Shown one piece after another: positions 25,190-34,158 of a DNA stretch of 64,000 bases. A program made the position numbers and the translations under genes. The DNA comes from Verrucomicrobiota bacterium. GTDB lineage: Bacteria; Verrucomicrobiota; Verrucomicrobiia; Limisphaerales; JAEYXS01. Location: the NCBI GenBank assembly GCA_023431185.1, contig JAEYXS010000079.1:9572-73571 (forward strand), given 5' to 3'. The first letter of the stretch is position 1; every line of letters starts with the position of its first letter. The notes beneath the pieces are model-generated. The model ran no database searches. It was not told where the DNA came from and saw nothing but the letters and a program-made list of their open reading frames with translations.

Positions 25190-26629
25190 ATGAAGCGATT
25201 CCTCGCCTGCCTGCTGCTCGGCCTGAGCCTCACGGTGGCCCACGCCGCCGAACCGGAGAAATCCGTCGTCCAGGTCATGACTTTCAGCCAATCCCCCGAC
25301 TGGATTGCCCCTTGGCGTCAGAGCCAGGTGGGGCGTGGCACCGGCACCGGTTTCGTGGTGAAAGGCAAGAAGATCATGACGAACGCCCACGTCATCGGCT
25401 GGGGCAAGCAGATCCTGGTCAAACGCTACCAGGACCCCCGCCCTTACCGCGCCAAGGTCGCCTTCGTCGCCCATGAGTGCGACCTCGCCCTGTTGGAAGT
25501 GGAGGACCCTGATTTCTTTAGCGGCATGGAAGCCCTCCAGATCGGCGATCTGCCCGAGGTGCGCTCCACCGTGACCACCATGGGCTATCCGGCCGGCGGC
25601 GAGCAGATCTCCTTCACCCGCGGTGTCGTCTCGCGCATCGAGATGCAAGGCTACGTCCACATGGGCAACCGCGCCTTCCTCACCGTGCAGACCGATGCCG
25701 CAATCAACCCCGGCAATAGCGGCGGCCCCGTGATCCAAGATGACAAAGTCGTCGGCGTCGCCTTCCAAGGCACGCCCGGCCTGGAGAACACCGGCTTCTT
25801 CATCCCGCCCCCGATCATCAACCACTTCCTGAAAGACATCGAAGATGGCAAATACGACGGCTTCCCCCGCGCCGGCATCTCCATCATGCCCATGCAGAAC
25901 CCCGCCTTCCGCAAATCACTCGGCCTGCCGGATAACGACGTCGGCGCCCGCGTCGATGACATCCTCCCCATCAAATCCACCACCGCTGTTTTGAAATCCG
26001 ACGACGTCCTGCTGGAAGTCGGCGGTTACCGCGTGGGCAGTGACGCCACCATTCTCTACAAAGGTAACCGCGTCTCACTCTCCGTGGCCTTCCAAGAACC
26101 ACAGCATGGTGAATCCATCCCCGTGAAAGTCTGGCGCGCTGGCAAGGAACTGAACGTGAAGCTGCCCCTCTTCGTGGATAACGAAGACCTGCCCACCGGC
26201 AACCAGTACGACATCCAGCCCCGCTACTACGTCTATGGTGGCATGGTGTTCACCCCCTTGAGCATGGATTACCTGCGCCGCCTCCCCCGGGCCGGGAGTA
26301 CCGCCGCCATGCTATACGAACTCAGCTACCGCCGCCGCGAGAAACCCGAGACCGTGCGCGAGGAACCGATTGTGCTCAGTACCGTCATGGCCCATCCCGT
26401 GAACGCGAATCTCCAAGTGCGCGGTGCCGTGCTGGTGGACCGGATCAACGGCATCAAGATCAATAAGTTGGAGGATGTCATCCGCGCTTTTGCCGAGGCC
26501 AAGACCGACCAGCACATCATGGAGTTCCTGCCCAAGGGTGGCTTTGAATGCATCGAACGCAAAGACGCCGATGCCGCCAATGCCGAGATCATGAAGACTT
26601 ACAACATCCCCAGCGACCGCCGCCTGTAA
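25190..26629 (+). CDS. HtrA/Deg-like trypsin-fold serine protease with PDZ region
   Basis: A 479-residue exported protease. Signal peptide 1-19 (AHA). The chymotrypsin-fold domain shows the full triad: His67 in IMTNAHVIG, Asp98 in HECDLALLEV and Ser177 in NPGNSGGP. A PDZ-like region follows (about 235-340, with VGARVDDILPIKSTTAVLKSDDVLLEVGG), then a second degenerate PDZ-like part. The C-terminus ends YNIPSDRRL. ATG 25190 directly opens the signal sequence; an in-frame start at 25055 would add 45 unlikely residues. The paralogue at 26643 begins 13 bp downstream, so the two are co-transcribed. The expected role is periplasmic protein quality control or a specific processing event with its partner. 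Confidence 0.92.
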   Translation: MKRFLACLLLGLSLTVAHAAEPEKSVVQVMTFSQSPDWIAPWRQSQVGRGTGTGFVVKGKKIMTNAHVIGWGKQILVKRYQDPRPYRAKVAFVAHECDLALLEVEDPDFFSGMEALQIGDLPEVRSTVTTMGYPAGGEQISFTRGVVSRIEMQGYVHMGNRAFLTVQTDAAINPGNSGGPVIQDDKVVGVAFQGTPGLENTGFFIPPPIINHFLKDIEDGKYDGFPRAGISIMPMQNPAFRKSLGLPDNDVGARVDDILPIKSTTAVLKSDDVLLEVGGYRVGSDATILYKGNRVSLSVAFQEPQHGESIPVKVWRAGKELNVKLPLFVDNEDLPTGNQYDIQPRYYVYGGMVFTPLSMDYLRRLPRAGSTAAMLYELSYRRREKPETVREEPIVLSTVMAHPVNANLQVRGAVLVDRINGIKINKLEDVIRAFAEAKTDQHIMEFLPKGGFECIERKDADAANAEIMKTYNIPSDRRL

Positions 26630-26642
26630 GAATCGCACGCCT

Positions 26643-28112
26643 ATGAAAAACCTTTTGCTCCTCTGCCTGACCTTCGTCTGCGTGCTCACCGGCCACAGCC
26701 AGGTCGCCCACAATCCTTGGGAAGACTCCATCGTGACCGTGGAGATCACCCGGCAGCGTTATGACTTGGGCCAGCCTTGGACCCGCCAGACCGCCACGGA
26801 TGTGAAAAACGCCGTCGTCATCGAGGGCAAACAGATTCTGACCACCGCCGAGTTCTTCAACGACGTGACCCTCATCCGCGTGCAGCGCAATGGGCGCGGC
26901 CGCTGGTGGACCGCCCAGCTCAAATGGGCCGATTACCACGCCAACGTAGCCCTGCTCACCGTGGAAGAGGACAAGTTCTGGCCTGGTCTGAAACCCGCCA
27001 AATTCGCCAACGACCTGAAAAACCTGAACATGGTACAGGTCCTCCGCTGGAAAAATGGCAATCTGGAAGGCCGCAAGGCCGAGTTCAACGAATTCACCGT
27101 GCGCGAAGGCAAGATCAGTTTCGTCCCCTCCACCAGCGTCATCTTCAGCTCCGACATCGAAGGCCTCGGCTGGGCCGAAGCCGTCGTGAACAACGGCAAG
27201 CTCGTGGGTTTGACCACCTCCTCCGATGGCCGGAAATTCAACATGATCCCCATCCAATTCTTCAAGCGGGTGCTGGATGCGCAGGCCAAGGGCAAGTTTA
27301 CCGGCATGGGTTACTTCGCCTTCACCTGGCAACAGGCCATCAACCCGGACATCCACAAATTCCTCGGCTGGAAGGGCGAGCCCAAAGGCGTGACCATCAT
27401 CGACATCCCGGCCCATGAGAAGAAATCCGACGGTTTGAAGGAGCGCGACCTCATCCTCAAAGTGGACGGCTTCGACATCGACATCCAAGGCGATTACATG
27501 GACCCGGACTACGGCCACCTGATGCTCGAGACGTTGAGCAGCCGCCGCCATTGGGCGGGCGACATCATCAAGCTCGTCGTGTGGCGGGACGGTAAAGAAG
27601 TGACCGTGGATTACACCCTGCCCAAAGCCGATTACGCAACCGACCTGATCCCGAAAGAAGTCTTCGACCGCGAGCCGGAATATCTCATGACCGGCGGCCT
27701 CTTGTTCCAACCCTTGGACGGTCCCTTCCTGAAACGCTGGGGTGCTGACTGGAAGCAACGCGCTCCCTTCCGCCTCGCCTACTATGACAACCAATCTAAG
27801 AGTGAAGAGCGTGCCGGCTTGGTCCTGCTCTCCGCCGTGCTGCCTGACCCGGTGAATATCGGCTATCAGGATTACCGTTTCATCGTCCTCGATAAAGTGA
27901 ACGGCAAGGCCATCAGTAACCTCACCGAACTCGCGGCTGCTTTGGAAACCCCCAAGGACGGCTTTCACGTCCTGGAGTTCATGGAGGGCAGCAACATACA
28001 AAAGATGGTGCTGGATGCAGCTCAGGCGAAACAAGCTGGCGCGCGCATACGCAGTAACTATGGCATCAGGGAAGACCGCTTCTTGTTACCCGTGAAAAGC
28101 GCTGGACAGTGA
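26643..28112 (+). CDS. Pseudoprotease paralogue of the HtrA-like protease
   Basis: A 489-residue secreted protein (signal about 1-20) that aligns by eye along its length with the preceding protease. At the three catalytic positions it has Glu70 (ILTTAEFF instead of the His motif), Asn101 (HANVALLTV instead of the Asp motif) and no GNSGGP Ser loop (GLGWAEAVVNNGKLVGL instead). The PDZ-like region and the C-terminal pattern (YGIREDRFLL) are retained. Proteolysis is therefore very unlikely. It may be a regulatory subunit, a substrate adaptor or a decoy for the active enzyme next to it. The coding frame is intact, so it is maintained rather than decaying. Confidence 0.85.
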   Translation: MKNLLLLCLTFVCVLTGHSQVAHNPWEDSIVTVEITRQRYDLGQPWTRQTATDVKNAVVIEGKQILTTAEFFNDVTLIRVQRNGRGRWWTAQLKWADYHANVALLTVEEDKFWPGLKPAKFANDLKNLNMVQVLRWKNGNLEGRKAEFNEFTVREGKISFVPSTSVIFSSDIEGLGWAEAVVNNGKLVGLTTSSDGRKFNMIPIQFFKRVLDAQAKGKFTGMGYFAFTWQQAINPDIHKFLGWKGEPKGVTIIDIPAHEKKSDGLKERDLILKVDGFDIDIQGDYMDPDYGHLMLETLSSRRHWAGDIIKLVVWRDGKEVTVDYTLPKADYATDLIPKEVFDREPEYLMTGGLLFQPLDGPFLKRWGADWKQRAPFRLAYYDNQSKSEERAGLVLLSAVLPDPVNIGYQDYRFIVLDKVNGKAISNLTELAAALETPKDGFHVLEFMEGSNIQKMVLDAAQAKQAGARIRSNYGIREDRFLLPVKSAGQ

Positions 28113-28233
28113 CCAGCATTGGGACAAAATAAGCCCGGTGTTCGGCAATCTTTGTGCAGACGGTTTGCCTTCGGACTTGTTTGATTCGGCTTTCATCGGG
28201 GAGGAATGAGATTTGCTCCCGGAAAGCCCTTAC

Positions 28234-28479
28234 ATGGCACTGGGAACAAAAACATGCAGCCGCTGCGGACGTAAGTTGCGATCGGGTTCTACTCGTTGCG
28301 CTTCCTGTAACATCAACCTGTATCGGCGCACGCCTAGGATGATTTTAGGTCTCTTTCTGGTACTCCTTTTCGTCCTTTTTTGCGGTGCCATTTATTATCT
28401 GGTTGCCCGGCAAAACGGTCGTTTCCTGGCTTGGGTTTCCGCCCTGCTGGCCTGCCCTGAATCAAACCCGCTTGCGTGA
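28234..28479 (+). CDS. Small zinc-ribbon membrane protein
   Basis: An 81-residue protein: CSRCGRKLRSGSTRCASC near the N-terminus is a four-cysteine zinc ribbon, followed by a single hydrophobic helix (about 35-58) and a short tail. The function is unknown. The ATG at 28234 is used, but a GGGGAGG ribosome-binding site at 28198-28204 sits better for the in-frame TTG at 28213, which would add seven residues. Confidence 0.65.
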   Translation: MALGTKTCSRCGRKLRSGSTRCASCNINLYRRTPRMILGLFLVLLFVLFCGAIYYLVARQNGRFLAWVSALLACPESNPLA

Positions 28480-28557
28480 AACGACCACCGGCTGGCTGGT
28501 CAATATTTCCCCCGGCAATCATTGGCATATCACTGAAATAGTGTTACCAATCTGCCC

Positions 28558-29199
28558 ATGTTGCAGTTTAACGTGCTGGGGTTTCCGGTTGGGATACAGT
28601 GGTTTTTCTGGCTGCTCGCCGTGCTGATGGGCGGCGGCCTGCACGCTGATACGCGTGATGATTGGATTGATGTCGCCTTGTGGGTCATTGTGCTTTTCGT
28701 ATCCATCTTGGTGCATGAGCTGGGCCATGCTCTGGCGGCCCGTAAGTTCGGCTATCATTCCACCATCGTTCTGCACGGCTTCGGCGGTGTCACCATCATA
28801 CCCCACGCACAATTTACCCGCGGGCAGAGCATCTGGGTCAGCTTGTCGGGACCACTGGCGGGTTTTCTGCTTGCTGGAGTGACCCTCATCCTTTCCATGC
28901 TGGTGGATACGGACTATGCCGCCGTCAGAACGATGATCGGCATGTCCTTGTTCATCAACATAGTTTGGACCTTGGTAAACCTGCTTCCGATCCTGCCCAT
29001 GGACGGCGGCCAAATCTTCCGTGAGTTGTTGGGGCCGGGCCGGCTGAAGGCCGCCTGCCTCGTAGGGGGCATCCTGGCGGCCATCATTGCCGCCTACGCC
29101 ATCAAGTGGCAGCAGATTTATCTGGCCTTCCTGTTCGGTTACTTTGCCTGGATAAATTTCTCGAACGGGACCGCCGAAGGCGGCGTGATCAAGGGATGA
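28558..29199 (+). CDS. Site-2 protease family membrane metalloprotease (M50)
   Basis: A 213-residue integral membrane protease. HELGH at 53-57 supplies two zinc His and the catalytic Glu; NLLPILPMDGG near 141-151 supplies the third ligand Asp149. The fold is the minimal group of M50 proteins (four to six helices, no PDZ or CBS domain). Such enzymes cut transmembrane helices, for example of anti-sigma factors. No substrate is evident nearby; the anti-sigma factor at 51782 is only a possible target. The epimerase gene at 29218 starts 18 bp downstream. Confidence 0.9.
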   Translation: MLQFNVLGFPVGIQWFFWLLAVLMGGGLHADTRDDWIDVALWVIVLFVSILVHELGHALAARKFGYHSTIVLHGFGGVTIIPHAQFTRGQSIWVSLSGPLAGFLLAGVTLILSMLVDTDYAAVRTMIGMSLFINIVWTLVNLLPILPMDGGQIFRELLGPGRLKAACLVGGILAAIIAAYAIKWQQIYLAFLFGYFAWINFSNGTAEGGVIKG

Positions 29200-29217
29200 T
29201 TGTTCCTCCGCATTCCC

Positions 29218-30255
29218 ATGAGCAAACTGCCCGACCTCATCACCTCTGAATCCCAGCTGGATGACTTGTTGAGCGAGCCGACCTCCGCCGTCATTGAAAC
29301 CTTTCAGCAAGTTGCGGACGATATCCTGCTCCTTGGTGTCGCTGGCAAGATGGGGCTCACTTTGGCACTCATGGCCAAGCGCGCCGCCAACCTTGCCGGC
29401 AGACCACGCCGCATCATCGGCGTATCCCGCTTTTCCTCCTCCGGTGCAGCGCAGTGGTTGCATGAACACGGCATCGAAACCATCTCCGGCGACCTCCTTG
29501 ATGGCGATTTCCTTTCCTCACTGCCCGCTGTGCCGAACGTCATCTATCTCACCGGCATGAAGTTCGGCTCCACCGGTCAGGAAGCCCAGACCTGGGCGGT
29601 GAACACCTGGCTTCCGACACAAGTGGCCCAACGCTTCCACTCCAGCCGCATCGTCGCCCTTTCCACCGGCAACGTATACGGCCTAGTCCCTGTGACCAGT
29701 GGCGGCTCGGTAGAGACGGATGTTCCTAACCCCGTCGGCGAATACGCCATGAGCTGTCTCGGACGCGAACGGATGTTCGAACACTTCAGTCGCATGCATG
29801 GTACCAAGACCGCTCTCATCCGCCTGAACTACGCCTGCGAACTCCGCTACGGCGTGCTAACTGACATCGCCCGCAAAGTCTGGGCCGGTGAACCGGTAGA
29901 TATCAGCATGGGCTGGTTCAACACCATCTGGCAGGCAGATGCCAATGCCGTCACGCTCGCCGCGTTGGCCGCTGTGCAAAGCCCTCCGGCGGCCATCAAT
30001 ATCACGGGCGCAGACAAGCTTCGAATCCGTGAAGTGGCCAAGGAATTTGGCCGTTTGATGAACAAGCATGTGACTTTGACCGGCACCGAGCAAAGCACGG
30101 CACTGTTGAATGATGCTTCATCCACTTTGAAACGCTATGGCCCTGAACGTGTATCCACCCCCACGCTGATAAAATGGATCAACCACTGGGTGCAGCAAGG
30201 CGGCCCCACGCTAAACAAGCCCACGCATTTTGAATCTCGGGATGGAAAGTTCTAA
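29218..30255 (+). CDS. NAD-dependent epimerase/dehydratase-like SDR protein lacking the usual Lys
   Basis: A 345-residue extended-SDR protein. The dinucleotide-binding loop is GVAGKMG (about residues 42-48), followed by STGNVYG (the Ser/Thr position) and EYAMSCLGRERMFEHF, where the normal Tyr-x3-Lys has Cys at the Lys position. The ATG at 29218 is preferred; an upstream TTG adds six residues. The substrate-binding part is divergent. It is separated by 3 bp from the DHDPS-family gene downstream, so the two likely act on one sugar-acid pathway. Loss of the Lys suggests altered chemistry or a binding role. Confidence 0.8.
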   Translation: MSKLPDLITSESQLDDLLSEPTSAVIETFQQVADDILLLGVAGKMGLTLALMAKRAANLAGRPRRIIGVSRFSSSGAAQWLHEHGIETISGDLLDGDFLSSLPAVPNVIYLTGMKFGSTGQEAQTWAVNTWLPTQVAQRFHSSRIVALSTGNVYGLVPVTSGGSVETDVPNPVGEYAMSCLGRERMFEHFSRMHGTKTALIRLNYACELRYGVLTDIARKVWAGEPVDISMGWFNTIWQADANAVTLAALAAVQSPPAAINITGADKLRIREVAKEFGRLMNKHVTLTGTEQSTALLNDASSTLKRYGPERVSTPTLIKWINHWVQQGGPTLNKPTHFESRDGKF

Positions 30256-30258
30256 GCC

Positions 30259-31314
30259 ATGAACACAGTCATCCGTTCCAGCCTGCAACGCGGCCTAGTC
30301 ATCCCCGCCCTTCCCCTAGCGCTGGATGCCCATCGTCGCTGGGATGAACGCCGCCAAAGGGCCTTGCTGCGCTATTACTTCGCCGCCGGGGCAGGCGGTG
30401 TGGCCGTGGGCGTGCACACCACCCAGTTCGCCATCCGCGATCCCAAGGTAGGTTTGTTCGAACCGCTCTTGCGCCTCGCTGCGGAGGAATTTCAACGGGC
30501 TGACGCAGAGCATGCCGAACCTTTGGTGCGCATCACCGGCCTCTGTGGCCCCACTGCCCAGGCAGTTTCCGAAGCGCATCTCGCCGTGAACGCTGGCTAT
30601 CACGCTGGGCTGCTCAGCCTGGCCGCCTTGAAGAATGCCACGGATGATGAACTCATCGCTCATTGCCGCGCTGTGGCGGAGGTGATTCCCGTGATCGGCT
30701 TCTATCTACAACCCTCCGTAGGCGGCCGTGCCCTGCCCTATTCGTTCTGGCGACGCTTTGCGGAGATCGAAAATGTGGTGGCCATAAAGATGGCTCCCTT
30801 CAATCGTTATCACACCCTTGATGTCGTCCGCGCGGTGATGGAATCAGGCCGCGAAGACATCGCGCTCTACACGGGCAACGACGACAATATCGTGATCGAT
30901 CTGCTCACGCCGTTCCGTTTCCAAATGGATGGCGAATGGCGCTCGCGCCGGATTGTTGGCGGTTTGCTAGGGCATTGGGCGGTGTGGACCAAGAGCGCGG
31001 TCGAATTGTTGAGCTTGTGCCAGGAACTCTCACTCAAAAATCGGCCTATCAGCCCCGAGGTGCTCACGCTCGCCCAGCAAGTGACGGACTGTAACGCCGC
31101 CTTCTTTGATGCGGCCAACGGTTACGCCGGATGCATCGCCGGAATCCATGAAGTTTTGCGTCGGCAAGGTCTGCTGGAGGGAATCTGGTGCCTAGATTCA
31201 AACGAAACGCTTAGTCCCGACCAGAAGGAAGAGATCGACCGCGTGTATACCGCTTATCCGGAGCTGAATGATGATGCCTTTGTGAAGGAGAATCTGGCCA
31301 GGTGGCTGGAGTGA
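30259..31314 (+). CDS. Dihydrodipicolinate synthase/N-acetylneuraminate lyase family protein
   Basis: A 351-residue TIM-barrel class I aldolase. Schiff-base Lys177 lies in VAIKMAPFNRYHT, Tyr149 in GFYLQP, and the strand start GAGGVAVGVHTTQF (44-57) replaces the usual GTTGE motif, so pyruvate-binding details differ from DapA. It is longer than DapA (about 290 aa). With the upstream epimerase-like gene 3 bp away it probably belongs to a sugar-acid or keto-deoxy sugar degradation route, not lysine synthesis. Confidence 0.85.
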   Translation: MNTVIRSSLQRGLVIPALPLALDAHRRWDERRQRALLRYYFAAGAGGVAVGVHTTQFAIRDPKVGLFEPLLRLAAEEFQRADAEHAEPLVRITGLCGPTAQAVSEAHLAVNAGYHAGLLSLAALKNATDDELIAHCRAVAEVIPVIGFYLQPSVGGRALPYSFWRRFAEIENVVAIKMAPFNRYHTLDVVRAVMESGREDIALYTGNDDNIVIDLLTPFRFQMDGEWRSRRIVGGLLGHWAVWTKSAVELLSLCQELSLKNRPISPEVLTLAQQVTDCNAAFFDAANGYAGCIAGIHEVLRRQGLLEGIWCLDSNETLSPDQKEEIDRVYTAYPELNDDAFVKENLARWLE

Positions 31315-31331
31315 TAGAATTTACGATCTCC

Positions 31332-31444
31332 GATTTACGATTTACGAGCACTGACAGATGGAGCACGCCGAATGTAAACCGGCTGTTGCTTGACGATGGC
31401 AACAGCAGAAACCCCTGTTTTAATCTGTTCGTAAATCGTAAATC
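31332..31444. repeat. Inverted repeat of GATTTAC/GTAAATC units
   Basis: A 16-bp sequence GATTTACGATTTACGA (31332-31347) is repeated in reverse complement at 31429-31444, with a further GTAAATC unit just after. Related units occur at about 16413-16435. It lies in the 192-bp gap before the deoxyhypusine-synthase-like gene. Confidence 0.6.
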
Positions 31445-31506
31445 AAAAAATCGTAAATCCATCTTCCCCTGTTGCATTTCAACTTTCGCCCCATAGAATT
31501 CGCCGC

Positions 31507-32499
31507 ATGAAGAAAAAGGGTCCGATCAGTAAGTTCATTAAGCATAATTACCGGCACTTCAACGCCGCTGCGTTGGTGGATGCCGCCGAAGGCTATGAAG
31601 CGCACCTGGATGCGGGTGGCAAGATGTTCGTCACGCTCGCGGGTGCCATGTCCACCGCCGAACTGGGCATCTCGCTCGCCGAGATGATCCGCAAGGACAA
31701 GGTGCACGCCATCTGCTGCACCGGAGCGAATCTCGAGGAGGACATCTTCAACCTCGTGGCGCATGATTTCTACGAACGCGTGCCGAACTACCGCGATCTC
31801 ACGCCGAAGGACGAGGTGAAGCTGCTGAAGAAGCACATGAACCGCGTGACGGACACGTGCATCCCGGAGATGGAAGCCATGCGCCGTATCGAGAACGAAG
31901 TGCTCGCGGAATGGGTGGCCGCCGACCAGAAGGGCGAACGCTATTTCCCGCACGAGTTCATGTACAAGGTGCTCCGCAGCGGCAAACTCAAGAAGTCCTA
32001 CCAGATCGATCCGAAGAACTCCTGGCTCCTCGCCGCGTGCGAGAAGAACCTGCCGATGTTCGTCCCCGGCTGGGAAGATGCGACGCTCGGCAACATGTAT
32101 GCCGGCCACGTCATCAGCGGTGATGTGAAGCACGTTCACACCGTCCGCACCGGCATCGAGTACATGATGGAACTCGCCGAGTGGTACACGAAGAATTCCA
32201 AGAAGATCGGCAAGGGCGGCAGCATCGGCTTCTTCCAGATCGGTGGCGGTATCGCCGGTGACTTCCCGATCTGTGTCGTCCCGATGCTCCATCAGGACTT
32301 GCGCCGCACGGGTGTGCCGCTCTGGGGTTACTTCTGCCAGATCAGCGACTCCACCACGAGCTACGGCTCCTACTCCGGCGCCGTGCCGAACGAGAAGATC
32401 ACGTGGGGCAAGCTCGGTGTCGATACGCCGAAGTACATCATCGAATCCGATGCCACCATCGTCGCGCCACTGATGTTCTCCTACATCTTGGGTCACTAA
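31507..32499 (+). CDS. Deoxyhypusine synthase family protein
   Basis: A 330-residue protein of the DHS fold. Conserved blocks: TLAGAMSTAELG (40-52), CTGANLEED with FNLVAHD, HEFMY, a GGG turn in QIGGGIAGDFPICVVPML, and YSGAVPNEKITWGKLG, where Lys302 matches the catalytic Lys that forms the aminobutyl imine in eukaryotic DHS. Bacteria lack eIF5A; bacterial DHS-like proteins are thought to act in polyamine chemistry such as homospermidine formation. No polyamine genes adjoin it, although a glutathionylspermidine-synthase-like gene lies at 12075. It ends in a strong terminator. Confidence 0.9.
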   Translation: MKKKGPISKFIKHNYRHFNAAALVDAAEGYEAHLDAGGKMFVTLAGAMSTAELGISLAEMIRKDKVHAICCTGANLEEDIFNLVAHDFYERVPNYRDLTPKDEVKLLKKHMNRVTDTCIPEMEAMRRIENEVLAEWVAADQKGERYFPHEFMYKVLRSGKLKKSYQIDPKNSWLLAACEKNLPMFVPGWEDATLGNMYAGHVISGDVKHVHTVRTGIEYMMELAEWYTKNSKKIGKGGSIGFFQIGGGIAGDFPICVVPMLHQDLRRTGVPLWGYFCQISDSTTSYGSYSGAVPNEKITWGKLGVDTPKYIIESDATIVAPLMFSYILGH

Positions 32500-32517
32500 G
32501 CTCAACCGGCTTCAAGC

Positions 32518-32555
32518 AACGCCGAAGGCCGCGAGGTCTTCGGCGTTTTTGTTTT
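32518..32555 (+). terminator. Intrinsic terminator after the DHS-like gene
   Basis: A 10-bp stem AACGCCGAAG/CTTCGGCGTT (32518-32527, 32538-32547) is followed by TTTTGTTTT. Confidence 0.92.
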
Positions 32556-32691
32556 CTGAAACACCTTGAGGCGGAGACTCCCAGGAAAGCTGAAGGTGCC
32601 CGGCACGCACTTCTTCAAAGACACCGTAAACCGCGGTATTTCAAAGCGTTACACCTCGCGGAAAGCGGCGAGAAAAAGCCGAAATCACTAG

Positions 32692-32720
32692 TTGACGCTC
32701 CGGGGGGTGGTCGTTAAATT
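32692..32720 (+). promoter_or_regulatory. Sigma-70 promoter of tRNA-Asn
   Basis: TTGACG (32692-32697) and TAAATT (32715-32720) with an exact 17-bp spacer, 16 bp before the mature tRNA 5' end. Confidence 0.75.
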
Positions 32721-32736
32721 GTGCGCCCGTTTGGGT

Positions 32737-32811
32737 TCCAGAGTAGCTCAATGGTAGAGCACGCGGCTGTTAACCGTGTGGTTGTAGGTTCGAGTCCTAC
32801 CTCTGGAGCCA
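32737..32811 (+). tRNA. tRNA-Asn (GTT)
   Basis: A full cloverleaf is visible. The acceptor stem TCCAGAG pairs with CTCTGGA and the D stem GCTC with GAGC. The anticodon loop CTGTTAA has anticodon GTT, and the T arm is GTAGG-TTCGAGT-CCTAC. The discriminator is G at 32808 and CCA is encoded (32809-32811). Confidence 0.97.
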
Positions 32812-32854
32812 TTCTTTTTCTTAGTGATTTTCCCGGTAGAAATGCGCCATCGGC

Positions 32855-34147
32855 TTACTTCGCTGCCACCGTTTTCTCTTCGCTGATGCACCACAGATGG
32901 CTGTAGGTGCGCAGGAAGAGTTCCCCATCGGAAGCCACTACGGAAGAGTTGGACTTTTCCTTCGGGCCGAGCGTGTTGATCGAGAGCAGCTCGAATTTCG
33001 GATTCGCCCGAAACACCACGCCATCACCACCTTGAGTCATTGCGTAAAGCCGGTCGCCGGAGAGCATGACCGAGGACCAGTTCTGTCCGGATGGTCCCGG
33101 ACCTTTGATGCGTTCCTCCCACACTAGCTTGCCGGTCTTAAGCTCGAAACACTCGGCCACGCCGGGATCGTTCAAGATGTAGATGTGACCTTCATGGATG
33201 ACGGCCGAGCCGATACGCTGCTTCGTCTTAGGATGATGCCAAAGGCGCGTGGAGGTGACGTCACCATTACCGCCTGCTTTCACTGCCACACTCATACCGC
33301 CAAAGCCACCCATACCCACCACGATGCCTTCACTGTATATAGGTGAGGTATAAACGAGTGGGTTTAAGCCGCCGCATGTCCACAGCTCTTTGCCGGTCTT
33401 GGGATCGTAGGCGCAGATGCGCTTGGGCCAGGTCATGATGAGTTCATCGCGACCGTTCACGTTGCGCAAGATGGGATCGCTCCAGGAACCGATCCAGATA
33501 TCGCGGTTCGGCTTTCCGGGAACGGGATTGCCCGGGTTGCCACCCGGTTCATCATGCTGCCAAACGGTTTTGCCGGTGCGCTTCTCCATCGCGATGAGGA
33601 AGGATTTCTCGCCTGGTCCTACATTGAGATAGCAAAGATCGCCGGCGATGACCGGCGAGGCCGCGTTACCCCAGATGTGAACTTGCTTGCCGAGATCGCG
33701 TTTCCACAGCTCCTTGCCGTTCAGGTCGTAGCAATACACTCCGGCTGATCCAAACGACACGATGATGCGTTCGCCATCGGTGACCGGTGAAGCGGAGCAA
33801 TAAGGATTCGTGGCGTGCGTCGTTTCTGGCTCGGCATAGACGACGCCTTGTTGCCAGAGCAGTTTTCCATTCGCCCGGTCGAAGCACATGAGCGTGCGGC
33901 GCTTCTCCTTGTCCACTGCTTGCGTGATGAAAACCTTGTTGCCCCAGACAATGGGCGTGGAGTTACCCGGACCGGGCAGCGCTATTTTCCAGCGAACATT
34001 TGTGTTCGCGTTCCATTTCAAAGGGAGATTGGTTTCGCTGGTGACCCCGTCACCATTCGCTCCGCGCCACGAAGGCCAGTTGGCAGCGTGGACGTTAGTG
34101 ATGGTCAGGCACAGGGCAAGTGACACACTGAACAAGGTGCGTTTCAT
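32855..34147 (-). CDS. PQQ-like beta-propeller repeat protein, secreted
   Basis: A 430-residue protein with signal peptide 1-21. It has WPSWRGANGDGVTSETNLPLKW, the usual start of the BamB-like outer propeller family in Planctomycetes/Verrucomicrobia, and tryptophan-docking blades such as GKLLWQQG, GKELWKRD, GKTVWQHD and GKELWTCGG. No PQQ-liganding Cys pair is seen, so dehydrogenase activity is not supported; a scaffold or binding role is more likely. The gene follows the CehA-type hydrolase by 11 bp on the same strand. Confidence 0.9.
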   Translation of the reverse strand: MKRTLFSVSLALCLTITNVHAANWPSWRGANGDGVTSETNLPLKWNANTNVRWKIALPGPGNSTPIVWGNKVFITQAVDKEKRRTLMCFDRANGKLLWQQGVVYAEPETTHATNPYCSASPVTDGERIIVSFGSAGVYCYDLNGKELWKRDLGKQVHIWGNAASPVIAGDLCYLNVGPGEKSFLIAMEKRTGKTVWQHDEPGGNPGNPVPGKPNRDIWIGSWSDPILRNVNGRDELIMTWPKRICAYDPKTGKELWTCGGLNPLVYTSPIYSEGIVVGMGGFGGMSVAVKAGGNGDVTSTRLWHHPKTKQRIGSAVIHEGHIYILNDPGVAECFELKTGKLVWEERIKGPGPSGQNWSSVMLSGDRLYAMTQGGDGVVFRANPKFELLSINTLGPKEKSNSSVVASDGELFLRTYSHLWCISEEKTVAAK

Positions 34148-34158
34148 AAATTACCTCA

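Noticed and set aside
26589..28034. Minus-strand frame of 481 codons over the pseudoprotease
   Set aside because: Antisense shadow; the plus-strand product aligns with the neighbouring protease.
31420..32505. Minus-strand frame of 361 codons over the DHS-like gene
   Set aside because: Antisense shadow of a gene with an intact catalytic Lys block and its own terminator.
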